A DNA stretch of 64,000 nt from Epiperipatus broadwayi (lineage: Eukaryota; Onychophora; Udeonychophora; Euonychophora; Peripatidae). The position numbers and the translations under genes were made by a program. This document shows, in pieces, positions 37,620 through 48,839 of the stretch; position 1 is the stretch's first letter; every line of letters starts with the position of its first letter. The notes below the pieces were generated by a model. It worked only from the letters and a program-made list of their open reading frames with translations, did no database searches and was not told the DNA's origin. Location: contig JAQFVV010007236.1 of the NCBI GenBank assembly GCA_028023455.1, forward strand, positions 60,901 to 124,900. Reading direction: 5' to 3'.

Positions 37620-38124
37620 TGCCCTTAGATTTAGAAGATAAAAATTTAAATCATTTTATTTTTTATATGGTTTTAGTAAATCAAAAAAAAAGGTATTTTA
37701 ATGGCTGGAAAGATATTTTTTGTATAAATTTGTAATTATTATTTTAAAGGACCAGTATTGAAATAATTGTTTGCTTAATTAATTTTAAAATTAATTATAT
37801 ATGTATTCTACATTACCTATCCAGTTTATTGTTAATTACTATATATTATAGAACATTGGTGTATAACAAAATTAAAATTATTTTTTATTATCATGATAAG
37901 AAATGTCTTACTATATTTTTTAAATCACTTTGCATATATTTGTATGTGTTTAAGGTTGGCATTCATGCACGTGAGTAGTCAAGCATGAAGATTCAAATTC
38001 ATGTTGAATGAATGACATAATGAATGAAGAAGCATGTATTTCTTGATATTTAGTAATGTAATATATATATATTAAGTAATGCTATAAATTTAATATTCAT
38101 ATTTATTTTTTTAAGTTTTAAAAA
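37620..38124. other. AT-rich stretch, nothing recognised
   Basis: No gene or repeat seen. Confidence 0.4.
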
Positions 38125-38312
38125 GATTAAACATAAACTTATATATAGTTATTACTATACTTATATTTTGAAGCATACTATATTATTATCATTATCAATA
38201 GTATTCTGACCCATAGATGGTCCAGAGAGATTAAACATCAAACTTAGATATAGTTATTACTATACTTAGATTTTGAAGCATACTATATTATCAATAGTAT
38301 TGTGGCCCATAG
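38125..38312. repeat. 104-bp tandem duplication at the end of a LINE fragment
   Basis: Two units beginning gattaaacatMaaactta (38125, 38229) share tagttattactatactta and ttttgaagcatactatatta and end cccatag. The second lacks about nine bases. Confidence 0.85.
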
Positions 38313-38770
38313 CAAAAGCATTCACATCACCAATTCATCCATTTCTCCACTCTGTTCTTTTTATTGCCCAGCTCTTCAATTCCACATAGTTGTTCCCATC
38401 TCTTATATCATCCAGAAATGTCAATATCTTCTGTCCTTCTTGTTTCCACTCACTATTCCCTTCAAAATATCTTTCATTAAACTATACTTTCTTTTTAATA
38501 TATATCCAATCTACTTTCTATCTCTAATTTCCTCAATCAATCTTTTTTCATTTATTTTTTACAAAACATTTATTTTATTTATCCAATTGATTTTTTCCCA
38601 TCCTTCTCCATGATCACATCTCAAAGACTTTCAATCTGTTCCTAATTTTATTACTCAGTGTACATGTTTCACAACCATAAAATAGTACACTCCACGTGTA
38701 GCATTTAATTAATCTTTATAGTATATTATATCATTTTTAATATCCATTCTTTCCATTCTTTGTTCCCAAA
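38313..38770 (-). pseudogene. LINE 3' fragment, RTE-like, different from copies A-D
   Basis: The minus strand reads SVLFYGCETCTLSNKIRNRL and KVFEM (38600-38710). This is the YGCETWTL...RLxAFEMW block at the C-terminus of RTE-related endonuclease-reverse transcriptases. Further on, ELKSWAIKRTEWRN (38310-38400) matches their ending (LKxxAxDRxxWR). Frames are broken. It is 5'-truncated; the plus-strand frame over 38302-38613 is its antisense. Confidence 0.65.
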
Positions 38771-38985
38771 TTCAGCAACATATAGAAATACATATTATAG
38801 AAAATGTGCATTTGTTGTTGATACCAATGCAACATTTGTCCTCATGGATAGTTTTTTTTAAATTGGAATTTGTCATATCTAGATGTAATCAAAGGAGATT
38901 TAAACCCAAACTTTCAAGCTCCCTTCAGTCATTCACTCTATCTAATATAATCAATACACATGACCACATGTGAAAAAAGGTAAAT

Positions 38986-39041
38986 GATCTTCAATACACA
39001 TACTTTTGTGCTGAACCATCATTCATCAGTTGGTCCTGATC
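38986..39041 (-). ncRNA. Hammerhead-like motif, family 2 (38.99 kb)
   Basis: Minus strand: GATC outer helix I, CCAA, an intact CTGATGA (39023-39029), an eroded helix II, AAAA in place of GAAA, then TATGTGTATTG and GATC. The intact first core confirms the family consensus. Confidence 0.5.
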
Positions 39042-39135
39042 ATTATCTCCTGTACATATATATAATGTATAGTTGGTAGATTTGCTGTCGTAATATAAAA
39101 CTGAGCACTGATTATTTATATGTGTAAGAGATGAT

Positions 39136-39190
39136 GATCCAGACTGAATGCTGGTTCAATAGGAAATACGTATATTGGATATCATCTATC
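39136..39190 (+). ncRNA. Hammerhead-like motif, family 2 (39.14 kb)
   Basis: Plus strand: gatccagaCTGA lacks three core bases (TGA), but ATGC of helix II and an intact GAAATACGTATATTGG follow. The palindromic ATACGTAT would form helix III, possibly in dimers. Confidence 0.5.
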
Positions 39191-39299
39191 TTTTTCATAT
39201 GTATGTGGTCATGTGTATCAATTATATTAGAGTGAATGTCTGAAGGGAGCTTGAAAAGTCTGGATTCAAATCCCTTTAATTTAAAAAATAATAGTAACA

Positions 39300-39768
39300 A
39301 ACAATCATGTATTTTTTTTTTTAATTCTTACAATTCAGAGATACAGTAATTGTTTTATGTATATTAGAAAGGAATTTATCTTTTTCTCCTACAATCTTTA
39401 CTCATTTCCCTGATAAGTATAAAAAGATTTTTTTGTTGTTATAATTTTCTATTAAAAATCTTCAAGAGTGACTTTGTTTTGTTTGCAATATTAAAAAAAA
39501 AAAAGTCTTATAGTTGAAGTGGTAAAATTTTTCATATACAAAAGAATGTTATTTTATTTATTTTTAAAATAAATTAGGTATAATTATGTATTTAGAAACA
39601 TCTAATGTCTGTACATAATCATTATTAAGTCTAATTTTAAATATATGTAATTATTATGCTATAGAGTCTCTTTAAATATATATAAAACAAAGCACAATTA
39701 ACTGTTATATACAGCCGTTTTAATATTTGAAGCAAAGAACTGTTTTTAGTTAAAATTATAGTTAAATG
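39300..39768. other. AT-rich stretch, nothing recognised
   Basis: Poly-T and poly-A runs only. Confidence 0.4.
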
Positions 39769-39854
39769 ATTTTTTTTTTCGTGTCATAGCATCGGCCGGG
39801 AAGCGAACCCGCTAACCCGGGACAACTGCTGACCTCTCGACCACCAATGCTTGA
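39769..39854 (-). mobile_element. tRNA-derived SINE (family 1), copy c
   Basis: Minus strand: caagcattggtggtcgagag (A box TGGTCGAGAGG), then gggttcgcttcccgg (B box), ending gatgctatgacac and an A-run (T-run at 39770-39779). It is the best-preserved tRNA-like head in the window. No clear TSD. Confidence 0.8.
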
Positions 39855-39859
39855 TCAAA

Positions 39860-40390
39860 AATTAAATAGCAAATATTATTTTGTCATATATATATATACA
39901 CACAAACACACATTTTGTAAGTAATAAGTATGGAATGTTTTGAATTATAATATCTGAGATATCTTTTATATAAATATATAACTCAATGAATGCCTTCAAA
40001 TACAATTACTTTTGTTCATAAATTACATGGAACATGCTATCCACAGGATATTTATTTGTAAGTATTTATTATCTTTGTTTTATTATTTACTCTAGTGATC
40101 TCTCCAACAAATGAAAAGGATCAAAAATAAAATGGTGAACAAGGTACATAGAATCAAATTATGATTCTGCATATGTTTTTACCTTTTCTAGTTCTAATCA
40201 GACATAGATGAGCAAATTGACATTTATGCTTCAAAAAAAATAATAAGAGAGTACTCTGAAAGCTTAAAAATCATTCACAGCTTTACAGAATAATTAAATA
40301 TCAGTAGGATTTGAGACTCTAAATGGTTAATCCAACACTATTTTTAAATGTAGATATATCATTAGATTTAAGTTAAAGTAGTTATTGAAT
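39860..40390. other. AT-rich stretch, nothing recognised
   Basis: A TA/CA microsatellite near 39889-39910; otherwise nothing before RTE copy B. Confidence 0.4.
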
Positions 40391-40836
40391 TGGCTCCAGA
40401 AAGGAGTTTGCTATTAACTGAAAGGAGACCCTTTGATTCCTCTTGGAGGCCTTAAAGGAACCGAGCAGGGCAAATTCCTAATGTCCACTCCATACGTTCT
40501 TGTCATTGCAGCTGTTATTACTATGTGATTATTCATATAGTATATGAATGTGGATGGGCTTTTTACTTCTGAGTTTAAGATCAAGAAACACCATAGTCTT
40601 TCTTCTCAGTTGCCTGATAAGGCAGAATGAATGTTTGTGTAAATGATAAATATTTTTTCAATAGATATATACAACTATGATAGACAAAAATAAATCATGG
40701 TTCTTATTCCCAGGAGGCAGTGGTTGGTGACCGAAGGTAGAGGGTGCTAAGAATCCCCTGACTGTGGACCAGGCTGCTATTTGATGATGACTATTTAGGT
40801 ACTTACAACTGCAGATCACTTTCAAGTGAAGGAAGA

Positions 40837-41330
40837 TTGCAAGAATTAGAAGAAGAACAGTCTTATATTAAATGGGACATTATTGGACTTTGTGAAGTTA
40901 GAAGAAAAGGTGAAGAGACAATTGATTTAAAAAGTGGACATGTACTCTATTATAAAGATACAAATATTGGAAATACAAGTGCAGTAGGATTCATTATAAA
41001 TAAAAAGTGGAAGAACAACCTTGTGGAGACTGATGGTGTATTGGACAGAATGGCAAGATTAATTATACAACTTAATAGCAGATACCAAATGCAGATAATT
41101 CAAGTTTATGCCCAACAAGTTCTCATAGTGATGAAGTAGAAGAAGATTTTTATATGGATGTGCAAAATATTTTTGATCAGAGTAAATAACATTTTAAAAT
41201 TGTTATGGGAGACTATTGCTAGAATTGGTAAACAAATGAGATGAAAGTGCTGTAGATAATTTTGGTTCTGGTAATGGAAATGAAAGAGGATGTAGACTTG
41301 TGGAGTTTGCAGAAAAAGAAAAACTATATT
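40837..41330 (+). pseudogene. RTE copy B endonuclease domain
   Basis: The first open piece (40837-41139) reads IKWDIIGLCEVRRKG with the catalytic Glu at 40894-40896, then VLYYKDTNIGNTS and RYQMQIIQVYAQQV. A frameshift follows, and the usual GDFNA motif is degraded (gggagactattgctagaatt near 41205). AP-type endonuclease that makes the priming nick. Confidence 0.85.
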
Positions 41331-41726
41331 CTGAATTTTTTTTTTTTGAGAAAAATGTTAAAAGGAAATGGATGTGAAAGCATCCAAATAAAGATAAAGC
41401 AGAATTGGATTATATTTTGACTAACAGAAAATACATATTTCAAGATTGTAATGCTCTTTAAATTTAACACAAGAAGTGATCATTGATTAGTAAGCTGTAA
41501 GATACATGTTAATGCAAAACTAGAGAGACAAAAATTATTAAGAAAAACAATATTTACAGTTGATATTCCTAATCTATAGAAACATTCTAATGAATTTAAA
41601 TTAGAACTTAAATCGGTTTCAAGTATTAGATTTTGAACATGATTCAGATTTGAATGAAATTAATATGAAAATAACTGATACACTTTTAAAAACTGCTACA
41701 AAGATAGTTGGTAGAAAAAGCAGCAA

Positions 41727-43349
41727 TTGACCAATAAAATTTCTACTGAGACTAGAGAATTTATGGAGAAAAGAAGGAATATGAAGATATACAAAAATGA
41801 TGCATTAAAAAGGATTGAATATCTCAAATTTTGTAAAATGGTGTGGAAAAGAGTTGAAAATGATATAAGAAAATATAACTATGAACTAGCAAGGAAAGCT
41901 GTAGAAGAGAATAAAAGTCTCAAGAGTGTAAAAGAACATTTTGATATTGGTTGGAAATGTATATCTGCAATAAGAAAAAAAGATGGAATTATTTCTAAAA
42001 AGTGAGATGACATCATGAAATGAGTAGAAGATTTTTATCAAGAATTATATAGTAATGAACAAGTACCTCCTATATCTATTACATCTTCTGAATTACCCAG
42101 AATTTTAAATGAGACATGCAATTAAATGTATGAAGAAAGGAAAGGCTCCAGGTAATGATGGAATTATAATTGATATATTAAAAGAAGCAGGCAGAAAAAT
42201 AGAAATTTTTTTAGCAAAGTTATATACCAAATGACTAAATGATAAAGATGTACCAGATGATTGGAAGAATGCAGTATTAATATTTTAAAAAGATGATAAA
42301 GAAGATATTAGAAATTACAGACCTATCAGCCTTTTATCAGTTTTATATAAAATTTTTACCAAGATAATTACAACTCGTCTACAGAGAACATTGGATTTCC
42401 ACCAACCAAGAGAACAAACAGGAATTAAAAGTGGTTTTAGTACAATAGATCATATCCAGGTATTGAGAGAAGTTATAGAAAGAACAAATGAATATGAGTT
42501 GCCATTATGCTTTGGATTTGTAGATTATGAAAAAGCATTTGATTCTATAAACATTTCTTCAGTGATTGAAGCATTGGATCATCAAGATATAGATCAGAAT
42601 ATTGTCATATTTTAAAGAATATTTATAAAAATGCAACAGCAACAATTAGTTTACATAATAATACTGGGAAAATCAGCATTGAGAAGGGTGTAAGACAGGA
42701 TGACTCCATATCCAAAACTTACAGCAGTGCTGCAAGAAGTATTTGGTGGATTAAAATGGGAAGCTAAAGGAGTGAAAGTAAGTGGAGATTATTTAAGTCA
42801 TTTAGATTTTGCAGATGATATAGTTGTTTTTGCAAATAATGCTTTAGAGCTGCAGGAAATGTTGCAGGAGTTATCAAATGAAAGTAGGACTAAAGATAAA
42901 TGTTAAAAAGATTAAAGTAATATTTAATGGATTTTCTCAAATATGAAAATAAAGATCGATTATGATGAGTTAGAAGAAGTTAACAGTTACAAATACCTTG
43001 GTCAGATTATTAATACAGATGAAAACATAATGGATGAAATTAATCATAGAATTAAATTTGGTTGAAGTGCTTTTGGTAGTGTTTGAAAAGAAAGTTTTTT
43101 AATATATGTGTTTTATCAGTTCTTACTTATGGATCTGAGACTTGGACACTTAATAGAAGAGCAATACAGAGACAAAGAAGTATGGAGAGATGCATGTTGG
43201 GAGTAACAAGAAGAGATCGAAAATGTAATATATGGGTGATCTCAGTGAAAAAATTTAAAGACATATGGAGTTGGGCTGGACATATTGCTAGAAGAGATGA
43301 TAATAAATGGATAATTGAAATCTTAAACTGGATTCCCAAGAAATTGTAA
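41727..43349 (+). pseudogene. RTE copy B reverse transcriptase and C-terminal domain
   Basis: The pieces in order are a linker (41727-42005, EFMEKRRNMKIYKND), then RT fingers and motif A (42391-42615: PREQTGIKSGFSTIDHI, then VDYEKAFDS at 42520-42546). Motif C follows (42700-42906: FADDIVVFA, with FADD at 42808-42819), and then the C-terminal block (43083-43349: VLTYGSETWTLNRR, QRSMERCMLGVTRRD, WAGHIARRDD). These are the standard landmarks of the RTE clade. Interrupted by stops at about 42005 and 42613 and by frameshifts; no longer functional. Confidence 0.88.
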
Positions 43350-43499
43350 AAGACCCAGAAATAGACCACACATGAGATGGATGGATGAAATAAAGTGTGC
43401 GAGGGTGACGTGGAGAAGCTAAAGATCAGAGAAGATGGTTTGAACTTGGAGAGATCTTCATCTTGCAGTGGATTGATAAGGGTTGATGATGATTTATTG

Positions 43500-46204
43500 T
43501 TTCTTAGGATGGCATTAATCTAGATAATAATAACTAAAGTTTTTTGATTTGGAAAGTATTAGTATGAAATGTTTGAACCACAAATAAGTTGGAGAATATT
43601 GATTATGTTAAGTTCTTTTTGTGAAAGTAGATTTTAGGAATTGTACAATAGAATACTTTCCCCCCTAATATAAAATTATATACTATAATCTTTAGTCATT
43701 TATCAACATTAGTTGGTATAATGTTAAAGCCTTACTTTTTTATATTATCCAAGTTAAACCCAAATATATATATATATCATGATGATACCAAAATTTGATC
43801 ATAATATCAATTGGAAGTCCATTTATCTACAAAAATGTTGTAAAACATGTTATAAGATTAATTACTGACTTATACTGACATCAAATTTCTTTCTGATATT
43901 TTCAACAAGATTCATAGGCAGTCTATTAATGGAATTTGTAAATCATATGGATCAAATGTAGTAACTTTTTGATATATTACTGATTAATGTTCCATTTTCA
44001 GTAACTTGTAATCAAATCTTAATTCTACCCAATAACCCATGAAGCAAGATTTTAACATCTTCATGTCAATAATAGGTGGAGATTGTTCAAAGTTAAATTT
44101 AACTATGTTTTTTTTTTTACTGATAAGTAAAATTAAATAAAAATCATATTTTTGCTTATTAAAATAGGGATAGCTATAGTGTAATTATAAGTGCTTTTGC
44201 AATTTAGTAATACTGTATTCATAACCGTGACATAAATAAGTTGCTTTTTAAAGCTAGAAATCATTTTGGATCCCATAATAGTGCATCTGTTTACAAGTTC
44301 TGGTGAAGAAGAGCTATGTACTGTTTCAACTCGTGGTGTAAACATTGTTTTGCAACCTTTTTTTCCATGATGAAAATCCACAAATTCTTACAACTTGTGA
44401 AGTTAGATATTGTTTTGAAAGTGACTGAAATTTTTACCACATCATTTAAATGACATGAAATCTCCATGGTCTATTTTTGAACAGTGAATGAAATGTCAAT
44501 ATCACAAAAAAACTTGGAACTTTTCTATAATGAATGACTTAATATATGTTTTTTTAAAATTACATAAAAAATTATATGATTCTATCTTGGATAGGATACA
44601 AATCGTTTTTGAAGTAGATGGTGAATATATCAAATTAACAAAACATTACAAGTGTTCCTATTATTTTGTTCAAGCATTGCATTAGAACAAATTCTTTCAA
44701 ATTGCTCATTATATATATTTCGAAAGTATACATCATCATAAGAATTTCTAATAGAAAAGATGAAATTCGACATCAATTAAATATACATTATTTTCACTCA
44801 GGCCAATATAGTAATGACTAATTAGATAAACATTATTTTTAATTCTAATGAGTTGCTTAGTTTTCAGTTTAAGACCGATTTTTAACAAAATCCAAATGGA
44901 TAATCACGTGCGCGAAGTTTACTAAATGGACAGTTTAAATTGTTACAAAATATTATAAGAATGTTAAGTTCCACTTAAAATAATTAATTGCTTATTGGTC
45001 GGAAGTAATTGTAATCTTTTAGCACCAACATAATAGATTAGATTTCATTCCGGAATCTTTGTCTCCATTTCGTCTAGTCATCAATACTAAACTGCAGAAG
45101 AAAGTTCTATTTCATTTTTTCGTTTACATAAAGTTTATACCATCCTGGGCACGGAATCAAAAATGGTATTTAATACTAAAAAGACGCATTTAATTTATAA
45201 ATAAATAATTTTTGATATTAAAACCTGTTTAGCATTTGAGAAACAATATTTAGAATAAATTCGCTTCTTAACAATTGTTAATGAATTTGATAGCTGTTAA
45301 AAATCAAAATACTTTTATTAAATTTTTACAGGAACATATTTTTCTTTATTATAAATTAGTAATTAATTCATTTCATTTAATAAAAACCTTTAGGTGCTTA
45401 TTTGTATAATAAATGGCAAGGTTTTGAAGAGTTTGAGCAGATTATATGACAAATAGATTCAATGACCTTCTGATTGATGGAAATTAAACAAGGCCTCAGG
45501 CTTTTTTAATACTGTTGGGAAGAAATAAGTAAACAAATTTTTTTTTGTTCCCATTCATAACTAAAATTTAGGTTAATGTAGATATATAAAGGTAATTGTT
45601 GTAGCAACAATCAATTATTAAACTATCAGTGTACCATGAAAAGTAGTATAAGTTTTAGTAATTTTCTAAAAGTAGTATAAGTTACACCCCTATACTAGAA
45701 TATTAGTAGATATAATTGTTTTTATGTGATAGTTTGATTCAGATAGTAACTAAGTATATAACTAAGAATCTTAACTGGTTTAATAGTATATATCTACACA
45801 CATATACATGTTTCTGACCAAAGGCACATTATGGCTAATATTATCAAGGGTCAATATTTAATCATCATTGGCAAGAGTTTGCACATGCTTGACATCTATA
45901 TGTGTGTGTACATATAATTGACTATTATGCTTGATAAATGTCTGTAACCAGTCAAATTACTTAAATTTGTTAAGCACTCCTCCAAATCTTATTATAGATC
46001 CTGAGTTGTTAACTTGTGAAAAATATTCAAGATCAATCTTTTTTATTATAAATATATTTCACTTAGCAAACCTATTTTTATTAAGTGAGTTGTGTCTTGA
46101 AACATTTGAGGATATAGACAGAAACAACAATCAGGGATTTTATATTATGTAAATCATAACTATTTTGATTCTGAAACTTGAATATTTTTTAGCATTGGTT
46201 GTAG
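43500..46204. other. AT-rich stretch, nothing recognised
   Basis: 2.7 kb without a supported gene. TA repeat near 43766-43777, and slightly more CG near 44900-45150. Confidence 0.4.
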
Positions 46205-46312
46205 ATAATTATCCATTCAGGAAATCATGTGATATTCAAGCACAGAACTAACGTGATGAGCTTTGAACTTGGACCTCTTTTGAACCATCACTTTACCACT
46301 GTGCATAACTAC
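46205..46312 (-). mobile_element. tRNA-derived SINE (family 2), copy b
   Basis: Minus strand: gttatgcacagtggtaaagt (A box) and, about 30 bases on, GGTCCAAGTTCAAAGCTC (B box GTTCAAAGC). It aligns with copy a at 13.3 kb. It ends beside the TSD of the 46.3-kb palindrome. Confidence 0.55.
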
Positions 46313-46327
46313 ATAAAATATTCATAT

Positions 46328-47059
46328 TTAATATTTACTGAGGCTATAACCTCGACAATATGCATATAAAATGCGATAGTAGGGACTTCTACAGGTGTTT
46401 TAACCACAAGCTTACGCTATGGAAGAAAAGAGGAGAACCCTCCTTTACTTCAACCTACTTTCTATTTAAATAGGTGAAGCTGAAGCGGTTAGATCTGCGA
46501 GCGTGAAGCTATTCAATACTTCACTGATTAAGTCCACATTTCTTATTACACATTAATACTCGTGAAATCTTTCGATTTACAACGAGTCAATGGGAAGATT
46601 TTATAGTTAGAAATCTATTACAGTAATTTAAAGTTGTGTCGAGATTATAACCTCAGTAAATATTACTTACGTAATCAATGTGCGTTTAATAAAAATTTAT
46701 AATTACAACTTTAAATTACTGTAATAGATTTCTAACTATAAAAAATTCCTTTGACTCATTGTAAATCGAAAGATTTCGCGAGTATTAATGTGTAATAAGA
46801 AATGTGGACTTAATCAGTGAAGTATTGAATAGCTTCATGCTCGCAGATCTAACCGCTTCAGCTTCACCTATTTAAATAGAAAGTAGGTTGAAGTAAAGAA
46901 GGGTTCCCCTCTTTTCTTCCATAGCGTAAGCTTGTGGTTAAAACACCTGTAGAGGTCCCTACTATCGCATTTTATATGCATATTGTTAAGGTTATAGCCT
47001 CAGTAAATATTACTTACGTAATCAATGTGCGTTTAATAAAAATTTATAATTACAACTTT
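46328..47059. mobile_element. 732-bp near-perfect palindrome with 13-bp TSD
   Basis: Perfect 13-bp duplications, aaaatattcatat, flank the insert (46315-46327, 47060-47072). The left arm (46330-46637) and right arm (46704-47011) are reverse complements with very few differences, so the insertion is recent. The block ttacttacgtaatcaatgtg then ttataattacaactt sits in the loop and again after the right arm (46993-47059). The element is therefore one inverted unit plus about 1.2 direct units of about 347 bp. Each arm has a hairpin ACTCGT/ACGAGT capped by AAATC-GAAA-GATTT. No ORF, and I could not find a hammerhead core. The architecture and TSD length resemble the hammerhead foldbacks. Confidence 0.85.
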
Positions 47060-47129
47060 AAAATATTCATATATAAAGTTAAACAAATCCACTTTTTATT
47101 ATATATTGTAGTAATACATGTTTTATTTA

Positions 47130-47180
47130 ACTTAATCAGTCTGTTAGTTTGGATTGACCAACAGTCTTATTGAAAGCTGA
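47130..47180 (-). ncRNA. Decayed hammerhead-like motif, family 3 (47.15 kb)
   Basis: Minus strand: GACTG-TTGGT-CAATC helix II and a CAAACTAACAGACTG region match the 47.52-kb unit, but the first core is lost. Confidence 0.35.
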
Positions 47181-47287
47181 AATATATGAATAAATAGAAT
47201 AGTTTATCAAATAAACATATCCCATTATAAATTGATTCCTTTTCTATATCCTATTAGAAATATATATAGAGAGAGATCAAATATACC

Positions 47288-47390
47288 CCATATTTATCTA
47301 TATATTTGTATAATAGGTGTAATAATGCTCAAGGCTAAATTATTTATCTATATATTTATATAATAAGCATAATAATGTTCAAGGCTAAAT
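47288..47390. repeat. 51-bp tandem duplication
   Basis: tatttatctatatatttRta then taataRgYRtaataatgYtc and aaggctaaat occur twice in a row. Confidence 0.8.
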
Positions 47391-47499
47391 GGGTTTATAA
47401 GTAACCATTAGAAACCAGTCAACACTTTGTTTGAAATTATTGATTGTTATCTATATTGGAATTATTTAAGTGTTGACTGCTTTCTAATGGTTATATATT

Positions 47500-47565
47500 T
47501 ATAAATATTAACTCAGAAGAAGATTGTTTGTTAGTAGAAACTGTCAGGTTGATTAAGTTAAATAA
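47500..47565 (+). ncRNA. Hammerhead-like motif, family 3 (47.52 kb)
   Basis: Plus strand: CAGAAGA (47514-47520; U4 changed to A), helix II remains beginning GATTG, an intact GAAAC-T-GTC (47537-47545) and a helix I of TTAAC with GTTGA. This copy supplies the intact second core and cleavage triplet of the family. Confidence 0.45.
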
Positions 47566-47629
47566 AACAAGTATTTTTACAGTGATAAAGAAAAGTGGAT
47601 TTGTTTAATTATCTATAATTTTAACAATA

Positions 47630-48010
47630 CATATAGAAAGATATAAAGTGAAAGCAGATTATAATATATAAAGTTTTATTTTGTATTTATTATTTTAAAT
47701 CTTTTAATACACTGTGCTTTGTATTTACAGTATTAATTTAACATTCATGCTTACAATGAATCCATTAGTTTGCCTGGCTATATATTTAAGAATTTCAACC
47801 ATTTGTGTAAATACAAATTGAATGTACCTATTGCTGAATCATGATAATGAATTACATTTATCTAGAGGTTATTGTTACATTTTACAAAACAACCATCATT
47901 ATACTTGAAGTGTTGGTTTCAAGTTAAAGACAATGTTCTTTTATAATATATATAGTAGCGCACAGGTTCTCCATTTTTTTCCTTCAGGATTTTAATAAAA
48001 TTATTACAGG
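47630..48010. other. AT-rich stretch, nothing recognised
   Basis: No gene or repeat seen. Confidence 0.4.
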
Positions 48011-48019
48011 TGCACAATT

Positions 48020-48830
48020 ATGATCACTTACTTCTTTCAACTGGGTATCATTATTATTTTTCAATATTAATGATTCAGAGCAGGATATATCTCTCCAAAA
48101 TTATTTGAATATTTTCTATCTGTGACTTATCCACATATTCCAGAAAATATCCTTATTCTTCCATAATACTTCTCTTTCTAGATCAATAATATTTCCTAGG
48201 ATCCAGTTTAGAACTTTTATATCTGATATTTTTAAGAAAACGTATTACAAATAGCTTCAATTTTAGCATCTTAATTATTTTAATGCTTTATATGGTTTAG
48301 TGTTGTATTAGACTCTGAAATGTAAAATACTTGGACTTCTGGCATTCAAACTTTTTATGAATTCTCAAGAATAATGTTGATTGCTTATTTATTCTTTTAA
48401 TAGTATCACTGATATCTATTTATTCTTTCTATCAAATGCCATGTTTCATATTTTGATATTTTGTTTACTAATAGTCCAAATGTCAGGTCTTTTGTAAACA
48501 TTAGTAAGACATTTATTAAAGTTTTGACTTTTCAAGCATAAACATACTTCATTTTAATATTATTTCTAACAAAAGTGATCTATCCAAGTTTAATTTTCTG
48601 ATCAATTTGAATTATATTTTCACCCATATTAATAATTTGTTTAAGTTATGTATAATTTTTTTATGTTTTCTATTATTAATTTTTTTTTTGAAAACTCATT
48701 GAGCATAACATTAGGCTTTTTGATATTTTTCATTAGTCTTTTATTCTCATTTGTCAAGTCTTGTAACATTTCTTGAAGTTACAAAATGTAATTTGTGAAA
48801 ATAACCTCCTTGTCCACAAATCAAAAATTA
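48020..48830 (-). pseudogene. Old RTE-like LINE fragment, 3' half
   Basis: Broken minus-strand frames read LQLQEMLQDL (after the FADD motif in copy B: LELQEMLQEL), NVMLNEFS, LKQIINMGENIIQ (RTE: YLGQIIN) and KIKLG. Farther on is DIKVLNWILGN, matching the IEILNWIPKKL end of copy B. It is much more diverged than copies A-D and is probably an older subfamily. Confidence 0.6.
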
Positions 48831-48839
48831 CTGAGACCT

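Larger units (their letters stand above)
38880..39290. mobile_element. Foldback of hammerhead family 2, second copy
   Basis: The ends ggagatttaaacccaaactt and ggattcaaatcccttta are inverted, as are tcaagctcccttca/tgaagggagcttga and the ribozyme units within. Arms are about 150-160 bp with an AT-rich centre near 39060-39115. This copy resembles the 36.4-kb element but lacks its long inner arms. Confidence 0.75.
40391..43493 (+). mobile_element. RTE-clade LINE, copy B, near full length
   Basis: About 3.1 kb from ccagaaaggagtttgc to the ggttgatgatgat tail. It has a leader, endonuclease, reverse transcriptase and the RTE C-terminal domain in order, without later insertions. It is the best template for reading the other copies. 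Only a weak 6-bp duplication (ttattg) flanks it. Frameshifts and stops have broken it into five or more frames. Confidence 0.9.
47073..47625. repeat. Inverted pair of hammerhead family 3 repeats
   Basis: ttaaacaaatccactttt and gttttatttaacttaatcag (47080-47140) return inverted as gattaagttaaataaaac and aaaagtggatttgttta (47550-47610). Between them lie a 51-bp direct duplication and a shorter palindrome (ttagaaaccagtcaacactt near 47407 with aagtgttgactgctttctaa near 47468). Confidence 0.65.

Noticed and set aside
38302-38613. Plus-strand hydrophobic frame of 103 codons
   Set aside because: Antisense of an RTE-like LINE fragment.
39788-39850. A functional tRNA gene
   Set aside because: A and B boxes are present but the sequence recurs with SINE tails and TSDs elsewhere, and a full cloverleaf with a proper acceptor stem could not be drawn.
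46330-47011. CTGATTA and GAAA in the 46.3-kb palindrome read as a hammerhead
   Set aside because: Core base G8 is wrong, the required helix I does not pair, and the GAAA belongs to a simple hairpin.
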